A stretch of 64,000 bases of DNA, taken from Altericroceibacterium endophyticum (GTDB lineage: Bacteria; Pseudomonadota; Alphaproteobacteria; Sphingomonadales; Sphingomonadaceae). Shown piece after piece: positions 25,298 through 34,355 of the stretch. A program made the translations under genes and the position numbers. Location of the stretch: assembly GCF_009827595.1 (NCBI RefSeq), contig NZ_WTYT01000001.1:434001-498000 (forward strand). The letters run 5' to 3'. The first letter of the stretch is position 1. Every line of letters begins with the position of its first letter. The notes under the pieces were generated by a model. It had not been told where the DNA came from, made no database searches, and saw nothing but the letters and a program-made list of their open reading frames with translations.

Positions 25298-25803
25298 TGG
25301 CCGTCATCACATCCCCCGTTCTTCATCTCGATGCCTTGGAGCTGCAGGCGCAGGCGCACGGCGATATCTATCAAGCGCGTACAGCTTCCTTCGCGTCGTC
25401 GCTGGGTGCGCGCATGCTGGGCGGAAAGCTGGTCGTGGTGCCGCCGGGTAAGCGGGCGTGGCCCTTCCACGGCCATCACGCAAATGAGGAACTGTTCGTG
25501 ATCCTTTCCGGCAGCGGTCGCCTGCGTTACGCCGATGGCGACCATGCTTTGCGGGCGGGCGATGTCGCGCTGTGCCCGGCCAGCGGTGCAGCGAGTGCTC
25601 ATCAGATAATCAATATCGGCGATACGGACCTGCACTATCTCGCCATCAGCACGATGAACGAACCCGACGTGATCGACTATCCAGACAGCGGCAAGTTCGC
25701 GGTCATGGCAGGCGCCGCACCCGGCGGCGACAAGGCGAGCCGCTCGGTGGACCATGTCGGGCGCTATGCCGATGCGGTAGGCTACTGGGACGACGAGACA
25801 TGA
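25297..25803 (+). CDS. Cupin-domain protein
   Basis: A 168-residue single-domain cupin: GGKLVVVPPGKRAWPFHGHH, then ANEELFVILSGSGRLRYADG, DHALRAGDVALCPASGAA and SAHQIINIGDTDLHYLAIS. The first cupin motif provides metal-ligand histidines (FHGHH and E). The end shows the pattern of the family often annotated as cupins near sugar or amino-acid enzymes (DYPDSGKFAV, VGYWD). The start at 25297 overlaps the operator-like site; no better start is seen. It overlaps the dioxygenase gene by 4 nt, so the two are coupled. Confidence 0.82.
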   Translation: MAVITSPVLHLDALELQAQAHGDIYQARTASFASSLGARMLGGKLVVVPPGKRAWPFHGHHANEELFVILSGSGRLRYADGDHALRAGDVALCPASGAASAHQIINIGDTDLHYLAISTMNEPDVIDYPDSGKFAVMAGAAPGGDKASRSVDHVGRYADAVGYWDDET

Positions 25804-26516
25804 CCGGGCGGCTCTCAACCGCCTCCGACGAGTGCATCGCCACGCCGCCCGCCCTGCTCTTGCCACCGGGTAAGCTGGTTGATCCCGGCAGCCCCGAATG
25901 GGCAGCGTTTGCGCGGAGTTGGAATGATCTGCCGCGCGACACATGGATGGCCGACGGCGGCACCTATCGCCGCAGACGCTATGCCGCCTTTGAGGTGGCA
26001 GGCGGGAAATGCGAGCGTTTGCCGCATCGCCCGCATTACCAAGAGCGCGATCACAATCCATTGAATGGCGGCATCGAACGCTGGTTCGCGCCGATGGCCG
26101 AAGCTCGAACCGGATCGCCGCTGTTCCAGGCGCTGGTGCTGGGCACCTCCGCTCTTATTGCGGATCCGCCCCCGCAAGGTCCGAACTCGTGGACGGTGGA
26201 AGCGCATCAATTTCGCATCGAAGCACTGTCGGGACAGTCCGGCCTCCCAACGCCGGAGGGCATGCATCATGACGGGCGCGACTGGGTGCTGATCCTGCTC
26301 GTCGGCTGCAGCGATTACGCGGGAGGTGAAAGCCGCGTCGAAGAGGATTCCGGCGCGTGTATTCTCGAACATCGGCTAACCTGTCCCGGCGAAGCCTTGC
26401 TCCTGAATGACCGGGATGTCCGTCACGGTACGACGCCCATCGAGTCGGCGAAGCTGGGCGCCCCGGCATGGCGGGACACGCTGGTCCTCACCTTCGCGCA
26501 AGCGCGGGAAAGTTGA
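25800..26516 (+). CDS. 2OG-Fe dioxygenase of the free-amino-acid hydroxylase family
   Basis: A 238-residue protein starting at the ATGA overlap with the cupin gene. The PF10014-type pattern is seen: NSWTVEAHQFRIEA, then PTPEGMHHDGRDWVLILLVG with the His156-x-Asp158 iron motif, and LLLNDRDVRHGTTPI with the distal His209. Characterised relatives hydroxylate free L-isoleucine, leucine or methionine with 2-oxoglutarate and Fe(II). Together with LysE exporters and MocR regulation, this suggests formation of a hydroxy-amino acid (inference). Confidence 0.82.
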   Translation: MTGRLSTASDECIATPPALLLPPGKLVDPGSPEWAAFARSWNDLPRDTWMADGGTYRRRRYAAFEVAGGKCERLPHRPHYQERDHNPLNGGIERWFAPMAEARTGSPLFQALVLGTSALIADPPPQGPNSWTVEAHQFRIEALSGQSGLPTPEGMHHDGRDWVLILLVGCSDYAGGESRVEEDSGACILEHRLTCPGEALLLNDRDVRHGTTPIESAKLGAPAWRDTLVLTFAQARES

Positions 26517-26524
26517 GGGGCGGG

Positions 26525-27070
26525 ATGGATCGCTTCTTTATCGTGACCGGCGGACCCGGATCAGGCAAAAGCACGCTCCTTGCGGCGCTGGCCGAACAAG
26601 GCTTGCCGCATTTGCCCGAGGCCAGACGAGCGGTGATCCGCGACGAGGTGGCCGCCGGCGGAACCGCTCTACCATGGGATGACCGCGACGCCTTTGCCGA
26701 ACGGATGCTTACGCATGACCTAAACTCCTATGAAGAAGCACAGACGAAAGACGGCATCCTGTTATTCGATCGAGGCATTCCTGACATCATCGGCTACCGC
26801 ACATTATGCGGGCTGGGCATACCCGCCGACCTCACACGCGCGGCGGAGAGCAACCGGTACAATCGGCATGTCTTCATCGCGCCGCCCTGGGCCCAGATCT
26901 ACGCCCAGGATACCGAGCGCAAGCAGGACTGGGACGAGGCGGTGGCGACCCATTACATCATGGGTCGCGTCTATCAGGAACTGGGATACATTCTTGTTCC
27001 CCTTCCCCTCGTTTCGCCCGATGAGCGCGCAACTTTCGTGCAGCACTGGATTGCGAAGCTGAAGACGTGA
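26525..27070 (+). CDS. Small AAA/P-loop ATPase (NadR-kinase-like)
   Basis: A 181-residue protein from an ATG with GGGGCGGG upstream. FFIVTGGPGSGKSTLLAALA carries Walker A (residues about 9-17) and LFDRGIPDIIGYRTLCGLG a Walker-B-like Asp. The later TERKQDWDEAVATHYIMGRV matches the AAA_28 group, which includes NadR ribosylnicotinamide kinase-like and nucleotide kinase-like proteins. It is third in the cupin-dioxygenase run and could phosphorylate a small molecule (inference). Confidence 0.78.
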   Translation: MDRFFIVTGGPGSGKSTLLAALAEQGLPHLPEARRAVIRDEVAAGGTALPWDDRDAFAERMLTHDLNSYEEAQTKDGILLFDRGIPDIIGYRTLCGLGIPADLTRAAESNRYNRHVFIAPPWAQIYAQDTERKQDWDEAVATHYIMGRVYQELGYILVPLPLVSPDERATFVQHWIAKLKT

Positions 27071-27219
27071 TGACAGCTAATCCCAAGCGCGAACCTTTCG
27101 GCCAGAATACCGAGCATGGATCGTCGGTGGAAACGGCCCGGTTTCTCGGGCTGTCTCTATTACAGAAAGGCGATTGGGATGAGAAAACGCAGATGAGAAA
27201 ATTCCAGGGTTACTCGTAA
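27070..27219 (+). CDS. Small open frame coupled to the ATPase gene
   Basis: An ATG overlaps the ATPase stop (TGATG) and opens a 49-codon frame reading MTANPKREPFGQNTEHGSSV and ending KFQGYS at TAA 27217. There is no known motif. The stop-start overlap argues for translation, but it could equally be the remnant of a longer gene. Low confidence. Confidence 0.3.
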   Translation: MTANPKREPFGQNTEHGSSVETARFLGLSLLQKGDWDEKTQMRKFQGYS

Positions 27220-27238
27220 CGGCCAAGGCATTTTCAGG

Positions 27239-27829
27239 ATGAAGTCGGCGCTTGCGTCGTTAGACGAACAGCAAGACCGAAGTGAGCAAATGGCCGAAGA
27301 CGGCCAACAACCATCAATCGAACTACTTGATTTTTCGAACCCCATTGGGACGAACAGCCTGTCGGTCGAAAGGCATCTGTCCCAAAGCGATCTTCATGTC
27401 GTACGAGGCTTTCTGGCCCCAGCAGATAGCGTTCTGCTGGGCGCTACGCAGCCATCCGTCGTCGTTCATAAGGCGGAGCCTTTCGACATGGAATGGTGTC
27501 CGCCGGGAAGCGATCGTCTTCAAACCCGGCGCGTGGAATTTGGCGATGTTCATATCAATCCAGGGAACACGCCATTTTTTCAAAGATGGCGCGAACGACC
27601 GTTCATTCTTCGAATGGCGCTGGAGCCCTCATTGATCGACAGGATCGGTGAGGAGACATTCGGGAGGAACAGCTCCAGTCTGGAGACGCTAGTCGCAATT
27701 CGAGATGAACGCCTCCTCACTGCAGCCCGGGCCTCACGCGATGAAATCCGCGAGACTGCCGATGGAAGCAAGCTTGTGACAGAGCATCTTGGTGTTTTGA
27801 TCGCTGTCCATCTCTATCGCTCGGATTGA
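27239..27829 (+). pseudogene. AraC-family regulator lacking its DNA-binding domain
   Basis: A 196-residue frame that resembles only the N-terminal sensor half of AraC-family proteins: VEFGDVHINPGNTPFFQRW, then RPFILRMALEPSLIDRIGEE, and a helical linker ending TEHLGVLIAVHLYRSD, where the two-HTH domain should follow. The sequence instead stops at 27829 and, 46 bp later, the opposite-facing MocR pseudogene ends. The 3' half has been lost. The start is uncertain; several M codons lie in a non-conserved leader. Confidence 0.55.
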
Positions 27830-27875
27830 ACGAAGGGAATAGGTATCGAGGTGGCCGAACTGCTACCGGTCATTG

Positions 27876-29308
27876 TCAGGTCCGCAGATGAGCGATCTTG
27901 AGGATTTCGGCAGCCCGGTCGATTTCCTGCTCGTCCAAGCCAGCATAACCGAGGCGGAAAGCCGCAGGTGCCAGCCCATCGATGCTATGGTTTGCTGCAG
28001 GCGTCAGGGACAACCCGAGTTCGCTTGCGGCTTTTCTCCAACGCTCGGGATCGGTGCTGTCGACAATCCGCGCCCATAACGCCAGGCCGCCGAGCGGAAT
28101 ATCGAAGGTTAGCGCCTCTGGTAAAGTGTCGCGGAGCCGGGCCGCCAAATAATCTCTGCGCGCATGATAGATGCGCCGTGCCCTGCGCGCATGACGGGCG
28201 AGTTCGCCATCTTCGATCATCAAGGCCACGGCTTCCTCCAGCGGACCGTCACCCTGCCGGTCGATCGCTTCCCGGATCCCGGCCATGCGCGCCACCAGAT
28301 CGGGCGGAGCGACGACATAGCCCAGCCGGATTCCAGGAGCGAGCAGCTTGGAAAGCGATCCGATGTAGACGGTTTCGCCCGCGGCCCGAGCCGCGATCGG
28401 CAGGATGGGGGCTCCTTCAAACCGGTAATCATGGTCATAATCATCTTCGAGGATAGTCAGCCGTGCCGTGCGGGCGAGGTCTATCAGGCGGAGGCGCCGT
28501 GCGGCGCCCATGGTGACGGTGGTGGGATATTGATGGTGCGGCGTGACATAAACAGCCCGGATCGACGGATCACGTGCCAGTGCGATTTCGAGCCCGTCGA
28601 TGGACATGCCACCCTCGTCCACGTCGATCGGAACGACGCGCACACCAGAGGCCCTGAACGCAGTGACAGCGAGCGGGTAGCCTGGGTTCTCGACGGCAAT
28701 CGCCATGCCCGGTTCTGCAATGGCTTGTGCGGCAAGAAACAAAGCCATCTGGCTGCCCCGCGTCACCATCAGATCGTGCGACGCGAAAGAGAGGCCACGC
28801 TGGGCGGCAAGATGTGTCCTTAAAGCATGGCGAAGCGCGCTCGTCCCGCGCGCATCATCATAGCCGAGCGACGACAGTGCCTTCTTACGGATCAGCCCGC
28901 GTCGGAACGCCCGGGCCAGCGCCGCCGTCGGCAGCAAGCGCGGGTCGGCGGCGCCATCGCTGAAGGACAGGAGTGCTTTTTTGCGCTCACTTCGGCCCCG
29001 CTCTCACTGAGCTGCGGGTTCGCCTTGGCACCAGCAGACGTGCCCAACCCAATGTCAGGCAGATTGCGCGCAACGAAAGTTCAGCGCGAAGGCTCCGCCA
29101 CCAGCCACGCTTGCGCCACGGCCTCCTGATACCCGGCATCCACTGTGTTGCGGTTTAGGCCAAGCACCTTCGCCAGCGCTCTTGTTCCTGGCAGGCGCGC
29201 GCCTGGCTTCAGTCTCCCGGCTTCAATCGCAGTGATCAGGGCATCGACAACCTTGAGATAAGGTGGCCGCATAGAATGGGGATCAAGTTCGATGGTCAGG
29301 TTGCGCAT
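27876..29308 (-). pseudogene. Second MocR/PdxR-type regulator, disrupted
   Basis: The GntR domain is at the 5' end (YLKVVDALITAIEAGRLKPG, ARLPGTRALAKVLGLNRNTV, AQAWLVAEPSR). A TGA at 29081-29083 replaces what should be a Gly codon before TFVARNLPD. Near 28977, in a run of six A on the coding strand, the frame shifts, and then the aminotransferase domain is open (LSSLGYDDARGTSALRHALR, TILEDDYDHDYRFEG, YIGSLSKLLAPGIRLGYVV with the PLP lysine) to 27876. Repaired, it is a full MocR protein. It is divergent from the amidotransferase/SHMT/YggS operon, which it presumably once controlled. Confidence 0.82.
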
Positions 29309-29311
29309 GAT

Positions 29312-29356
29312 CCGGCCTAATTAATATTCCAAAACTGGATCATCTTAATAGGCCGG
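29312..29356. promoter_or_regulatory. Long imperfect dyad in front of the amidotransferase operon
   Basis: CCGGCCTAATTAA (29312-29324) and TTAATAGGCCGG (29345-29356) are near-perfect inverted arms, with one extra A, around a 20-bp centre. They lie between the broken MocR gene and the divergent operon, a natural place for its operator. Confidence 0.5.
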
Positions 29357-29396
29357 TTTACGCCTATGGCCAGCCCGACTTTCAGGGAGCGCAGCA

Positions 29397-30098
29397 ATGC
29401 TGAAAACCGCAGTAGCCATCCGGCATGTACCGTTCGAGAATCTCGGTACCTTTGAACAACCGCTCGTCGAGGCGGGGTATAAGCTGCACTATTACGATAT
29501 TGGCGTGGACGAGCTCCGGACGCTGGAGCCGGTGAAGACTGATCTTGTCATCGTGCTTGGCGGGCCGGTCGCGGTGTATGACACGGGCAACTATCCCTTC
29601 CTTGTCGACGAGATCGCACTGCTGACGGACAGACTGGCGGAGAACCGGCCCACGCTCGGCATATGTCTTGGCGCGCAGCTCATGGCAGCGGCACTCGGCG
29701 CGCGCGTAATGCCCGGCGAGGAGAAAGAAATAGGCTTCGCGCCGCTCACTTTGAGCGAGGCCGGGGCGCAGGGTCCCCTCGCCCAGCTGGCCGATGTTCC
29801 AGTGCTCCACTGGCATGGCGACATGTTTGCCATGCCCAAGGGAGCCGACCGACTGGCCGAAACACCGGCCTGTAGCAATCAGGCCTTTGCGCTTGGTTCC
29901 AATATCCTCGGCCTGCAATTTCATCCGGAAGCGAATTGCGCGCGGATCGAACGCTGGCTGATCGGCCATGCCTGCGAACTCGCGGCAGCGGGGCTGGACC
30001 TCAGCGTCCTTCGTGCAGATGCGGCGCGCTACGGAGCTGCGCTCCGCGATGCGGGCCAGCAGATGTTTTCCCAATGGCTAAAGGAGTTGCGGCCATGA
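29397..30098 (+). CDS. Class I glutamine amidotransferase (GMP-synthase-like), stand-alone
   Basis: A 233-residue GATase1 protein: [20 protein letters not shown], then [20 protein letters not shown] with nucleophile Cys90, [19 protein letters not shown] and LGLQFHPEA with His176 and Glu178. All three triad residues are present, so glutamine or gamma-glutamyl hydrolysis is plausible. Stand-alone members include gamma-glutamyl hydrolases and amidotransferases for unusual amide bonds. It overlaps the SHMT-like gene by 4 nt (ATGA). Confidence 0.87.
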   Translation: MLKTAVAIRHVPFENLGTFEQPLVEAGYKLHYYDIGVDELRTLEPVKTDLVIVLGGPVAVYDTGNYPFLVDEIALLTDRLAENRPTLGICLGAQLMAAALGARVMPGEEKEIGFAPLTLSEAGAQGPLAQLADVPVLHWHGDMFAMPKGADRLAETPACSNQAFALGSNILGLQFHPEANCARIERWLIGHACELAAAGLDLSVLRADAARYGAALRDAGQQMFSQWLKELRP

Positions 30099-31423
30099 CT
30101 TTTGAATCCCCTACCCTTCTCCTTACGCCATCGTCCGGCATCGCTTCCCGGTTGGGCGGTGAGGCGGTGCCGGATGACATCGCCAGTGCCGATCCGGACC
30201 TGTTTAGCATTATCGAGGACGAACGGCTGCGCCAGCAAGATTGCATCGAGCTGATCGCCAGCGAGAATTTCGCCAGCCGCGCAGTGCGAATGGCGCAAGG
30301 CTCGATCTTCACCAACAAATATGCCGAGGGCTATCCGGGGCGACGTTATTATGGCGGCTGCGGCCCATCCGATGCGGTGGAGCAGCTGGCAATAGACCGT
30401 CTGCGGCATCTGTTCGGTGCAAACTGGGCCAATGTGCAGCCGCATAGCGGCGCAAGCGCCAACCTCGCCGTGTCCTTCGCGCTGCTCAAGCCGGGCGACA
30501 CCATTCTTGGCCTCGACCTTGCCTGCGGGGGGCATCTCACCCACGGCGCAAAGGTCACAATTTCAGGCCGCTGGTTCAACGCGGTCAGCTACAAGGTAAG
30601 GCGCGAGGATGAGCGGATCGATCTGGATGATCTCGCCCGCGTCGCGCGGGAAACCCGCCCTCGCCTCATCATCGCGGGCGGATCAGCCTATCCGCGACGG
30701 ATCGACTTTGCTGCGATCCGTGCCATTGCCGATGAAGTGGGTGCCTATCTAATGGCCGATGTTGCGCATTATGCCGGCCTCATCGTTGGAGGCACATACC
30801 CGAACCCGGTGCCCCATGCCCATGTCGTCACCTCGACCACGCACAAGACACTGCGCGGCCCGCGCGGTGGCATAATATTAAGTAACGATCTCGAGCTCGG
30901 CAGGAAGATCGACAAGGCGGTGTTTCCCGGCACGCAGGGCGGCCCGCTGATGCAGGTGATTGCCGCCAAGGCCGTTGCCTTTGGCGAAGCCGGAACTGCT
31001 GCGTTCGAAAACTATGCGCAGCGCGTTTGCGATAACGCCCGCATCCTGGGCGATGTTCTGGCCGATAGCGGATTGCGTCTCGTCACTGGCGGAACGGACA
31101 GCCATTTGCAGCTCGTCGATCTGCGCCCGTTCGGCATCGATGGGCAAAGCGCCGCCGACCTGCTCGAAAGCGCCGGGCTGACCATCAACAAGAATACGAT
31201 CCCGTTCGACACGCAGCCCCCGTCTGCCCCCTCGGGCATCCGGCTGGGCTCGCCAGCAGGCACCACCCGCGGATTTGGAGAAGCGGAATACACGCTGATC
31301 GGGCAGATGATTCTCACCCTGCTCGATGCTGCCTGCAAGGATCGGACGCCGGATAGCGCAGTGCTTGACAAGGTGCGGCGACAAGTGCGCGATCTCACCG
31401 CTGCCTTCCCGCTGGAACCTTAG
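30095..31423 (+). CDS. Serine hydroxymethyltransferase paralogue
   Basis: A 442-residue fold-type I PLP enzyme closely following [42 protein letters not shown] with catalytic Glu78, [35 protein letters not shown] with PLP Lys251, and a [16 protein letters not shown] end. The usual GGCE(Y/F)VD is changed to GGCGPSD, and an N-terminal extension of about 25 residues is present, so it may not be the housekeeping glyA. In this operon (amidotransferase before, YggS after) an amino-acid-modifying role, such as aldol chemistry on serine, glycine or alpha-methylserine, is an inference. Confidence 0.88.
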   Translation: MTFESPTLLLTPSSGIASRLGGEAVPDDIASADPDLFSIIEDERLRQQDCIELIASENFASRAVRMAQGSIFTNKYAEGYPGRRYYGGCGPSDAVEQLAIDRLRHLFGANWANVQPHSGASANLAVSFALLKPGDTILGLDLACGGHLTHGAKVTISGRWFNAVSYKVRREDERIDLDDLARVARETRPRLIIAGGSAYPRRIDFAAIRAIADEVGAYLMADVAHYAGLIVGGTYPNPVPHAHVVTSTTHKTLRGPRGGIILSNDLELGRKIDKAVFPGTQGGPLMQVIAAKAVAFGEAGTAAFENYAQRVCDNARILGDVLADSGLRLVTGGTDSHLQLVDLRPFGIDGQSAADLLESAGLTINKNTIPFDTQPPSAPSGIRLGSPAGTTRGFGEAEYTLIGQMILTLLDAACKDRTPDSAVLDKVRRQVRDLTAAFPLEP

Positions 31424-31434
31424 GAGGCACGACG

Positions 31435-32163
31435 ATGAGCGTGGAGATCGCCGAAAACCTTGCGCGCGTTCGTTCCCGGATTGAGGCGGCCTGTGTTCGC
31501 GCGGGCCGCGATCCGGGCTCCGTGCGTTTGTTGCCAGTTACCAAGACCCTGCCGCCAGAACGCGTGCGCGAAGCCTATGCCGCAGGGCTCGATTGCTTCG
31601 GCGAGAATAAGGTGCAGGAAGCTCGCGGCAAGTCCGAAGCGCTGGCCGATCTGCCCGTGCGGTGGAGTGTGATCGGCCATTTGCAGACCAACAAGGTCAA
31701 ATATCTCACCCGCTTCGCCAAGGAGTTTCAGGCGCTCGACAGCCTGCGTGTTGCCGAAGCGCTGGACCGACGGCTGCAGGCGGCAGGGCAAAGCCTCGAT
31801 GTGTTCGTTCAGGTCAACACCTCACGTGAGGAAAGCAAGTTCGGCTTGCCCCCAGAAGAGGTTATCGCTTTTGCGAAAGCGCTGCCAGCCTTCACCGCCC
31901 TGCGTGTGCGCGGCCTGATGACGCTGGCTATCTTCTCCGAAGATGACATCCGCGTCCGCCAGTGCTTTCGCGATCTGCGGGCTATTCAGCAGCGCCTATT
32001 GCAAGACGGTGATGCTGCCCAAGACTGGCACGGCCTTTCGATGGGTATGTCTGGCGATTATGAAATCGCCGTCGAGGAAAGTGCAACGGTCGTGCGGGTA
32101 GGACAGGCAATCTTCGGCCCCCGCCCCTTTCCGAATGCGTATTATTGGCCGGGTGCACAATGA
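31435..32163 (+). CDS. YggS/PLPBP-family PLP homeostasis protein
   Basis: A 242-residue fold-type III protein: VRLLPVTKTLPPERV with PLP-binding Lys37, then DCFGENKVQEARGKSEAL, WSVIGHLQTNKVKYL, VFVQVNTSREESKFGL and LSMGMSGDYEIAVEESATVV. All are hallmarks of the YggS family, which binds PLP and balances B6 and amino-acid pools. It lies 11 bp behind the SHMT-like gene, which itself needs PLP. This may be a second, operon-specific copy, which the window cannot show. Confidence 0.93.
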   Translation: MSVEIAENLARVRSRIEAACVRAGRDPGSVRLLPVTKTLPPERVREAYAAGLDCFGENKVQEARGKSEALADLPVRWSVIGHLQTNKVKYLTRFAKEFQALDSLRVAEALDRRLQAAGQSLDVFVQVNTSREESKFGLPPEEVIAFAKALPAFTALRVRGLMTLAIFSEDDIRVRQCFRDLRAIQQRLLQDGDAAQDWHGLSMGMSGDYEIAVEESATVVRVGQAIFGPRPFPNAYYWPGAQ

Positions 32164-32258
32164 CAGTCGGCGGATTCCCACGAACTAACCGCGATCTTTC
32201 TCCGGGCGGCCCTTGCCGCGAGAGTCGCATTCAGACGGTGATCATTGAGTTCTGAGCT

Positions 32259-34355
32259 TTACCCCCTCCGCCCAGAGCGTGCGCCCTCCATATTCCGGTC
32301 CTCTGGCGTGCCTCCCGCGTTAACACCCGCCGGCCTCATCTGTGAAGAGGGAGCGCTTCGCCCAGTCGGAGCACCCGAGCCAGAAACGGGCACGTAAGGT
32401 GCTGCACCACCGCCACCATCGATGCCGATCCAATTGCGCGAAGAGTAGCTTTCGCCTGAGATGATCTCTGGGGTGATAAACATCAGCAGCTCGCTGCGCG
32501 ATTGGTCGAAACCCGTTGTGCCACCCAGCGCAGAGGTCACGCGCGAACGAGCCAGGCCGGGCAGGCCGTCATTTTCGCTTGCTCCCTTGAACGACGAGAT
32601 ACCGCCGATCAAAGCTGTTTCTCCATCTCTCAGAATGAGTGAGGTCTGCACCTCGCGGTTCGACAATTGAGGGGCGCTTGAGCCGCTCGGACTGCTTATC
32701 ATCTTGACCAGATTGGATGTCGTGAGCGTCAGGTCGAGATGCAGCTTCTCATCCTGCGCCAAACGTCCCGTCGCCTCGATCATGATACCGGCATTTACGT
32801 AAGTGACCTGCTCGGAAATAAATCCGGACGATGTTGCCGTCGCCGTGATCACAGGCAGTCGGCTGCCCACATCGATACGGCCTTTAATTCCCGATCGTAG
32901 CCTCAGCGTGGGCCGTTCAAGAATATTCAGCTTGTACTTCTTCTCTCTCGCAGCTGCGGAAAAGGAACCGTCGGTTACCACTGCACGAACAACATCTTCG
33001 ATAGACTGGTTCAGCAGGTTGGCCATGTTCACAGAGCCGGTCGTGTTATTATTAACGATGATCCCGCTGTTGCCCAAAATATCAGGCGTTTCCCCGTTTA
33101 CGGGGTTAAATATATATTGGCGATATGTCGGGTCAGCGAGGTTGAAATCGACCCTTTGAGGAACGCGAGCACCAATTTCCTGAATGAGGCTTTCCTCTAT
33201 TTCGACCACTTCGACATTGAGCTGAACCTCCGAGGGTGGCGTGTCGACGGTCGACATATATTCAATCGCGCGCAAATACTCACCAATGGACCCTCGAAAC
33301 CAGATGGTAGAGCTGTCTTCGTCAACGCCAGCAAGATTCTGCGCAAAGCCGACCGCACGCAGGCCAGCGATGATGGTCGCTGTAGGCCGATATTCGGACC
33401 TTAGCGTGAACACACGTTGCCCATTGTCCAAACTGTAGGGAATGTCAGGGCCGACGAACATGAATAGTCCGAAGGGTCCCATAACGGTGTTTACGGGCGT
33501 CGTTTCTGCGATGGATTTCAGAACATCCAGGGCGCTCATATCGTCATTTTCGAGCGTTATGGGTGGATGCTGACGAATGACGCTGAAAGCGGAATCATGA
33601 ACTGCTACCGGGATACGCAGCTCTTGCCGCAAATGATCAAGAACAGCCGTCACACTAACCGGAGCCATATTACCTGCGGGAATGCCTGACCTCGACCGAT
33701 CACTTGCCTTGTATAATGCGGCAGAGCCAAGATTTCCCGATGGCTCCGCCATCAGCTCCTTGAGCGGCGTGGAAAGAATCTCGTAGTAATTACGATATGG
33801 CGTGAGATTATCGTTCGTAAAATCATCCAAAGCGGAAGAAGAAGGGAAACGAAAGCCTCGCGCATACAGCATGCGACGATCGAACATGCGATTGATCACA
33901 CGTGCAGACCGGGACGTCGGAGCCAAACCATTGAGCACGTACTGAGTCTGCTGGATGGTATCGAGCTGCTCGGCTACCTTCAGAAGCCCGATATGCTGCG
34001 GCGCGATGCGAAGACCCTCTCGCACAAACGGAATAGCTTCCGATTGTCTGCCGTCCGATAGAAGGGAGTTTACCTTCAGGTAAATCAATCGGGCAGAAGC
34101 CGATTTGAGGTAGTGATAATCGACGTAGTCATCGAAGTCTCCCGACCTCTCGGCTTTATCCTTGGCCTTCTCAACCAATGTGGCAAGAGCTTGATTATTG
34201 CCGTCCATCGAGACTTCCGTCGCTTTTTTCAGCTTCTCGTCACGGTCCGTCAACATGTCGTGCGGCGTCATACAGGCAGACAATGTGCCAAGGCTACAGA
34301 ATGCCAACAACAGCGTTAAAGGTCGCATATTTCTTTTCCATTCTGAGGAGATCAT
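32259..34355 (-). CDS. Secretin-domain outer-membrane lipoprotein
   Basis: A 698-residue protein. The N-terminus carries a lipobox (LLLAFCSLGTLSAC), then a TPR-like helical segment (about 40-160), short N-domains, and a C-terminal secretin domain: RPTLRLRSGIKGRIDVGSRL, APQLSNREVQTSLILRDGET, ALIGGISSF and RSELLMFITPEII. Secretins form large outer-membrane channels (GspD, PilQ). The start at 34355 overlaps the upstream stop (ATGA) with GGGAG before it; an ATG at 34328 with GGAAAAG is an alternative. No other type II secretion genes are adjacent. As the third gene behind the chitinase, it may be a dedicated exit pore (inference). Confidence 0.85.
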   Translation of the reverse strand: MISSEWKRNMRPLTLLLAFCSLGTLSACMTPHDMLTDRDEKLKKATEVSMDGNNQALATLVEKAKDKAERSGDFDDYVDYHYLKSASARLIYLKVNSLLSDGRQSEAIPFVREGLRIAPQHIGLLKVAEQLDTIQQTQYVLNGLAPTSRSARVINRMFDRRMLYARGFRFPSSSALDDFTNDNLTPYRNYYEILSTPLKELMAEPSGNLGSAALYKASDRSRSGIPAGNMAPVSVTAVLDHLRQELRIPVAVHDSAFSVIRQHPPITLENDDMSALDVLKSIAETTPVNTVMGPFGLFMFVGPDIPYSLDNGQRVFTLRSEYRPTATIIAGLRAVGFAQNLAGVDEDSSTIWFRGSIGEYLRAIEYMSTVDTPPSEVQLNVEVVEIEESLIQEIGARVPQRVDFNLADPTYRQYIFNPVNGETPDILGNSGIIVNNNTTGSVNMANLLNQSIEDVVRAVVTDGSFSAAAREKKYKLNILERPTLRLRSGIKGRIDVGSRLPVITATATSSGFISEQVTYVNAGIMIEATGRLAQDEKLHLDLTLTTSNLVKMISSPSGSSAPQLSNREVQTSLILRDGETALIGGISSFKGASENDGLPGLARSRVTSALGGTTGFDQSRSELLMFITPEIISGESYSSRNWIGIDGGGGAAPYVPVSGSGAPTGRSAPSSQMRPAGVNAGGTPEDRNMEGARSGRRG

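Noticed and set aside
30095-31423. Calling the SHMT-like gene glyA
   Set aside because: The operon context and the changed GGCGPSD segment leave open that it is a specialised paralogue.
32259-34355. Housekeeping type II secretion gspD
   Set aside because: The N-terminal lipoprotein/TPR-like part and lack of neighbouring gsp genes do not fit a standard gspD operon, so no gsp symbol is given.
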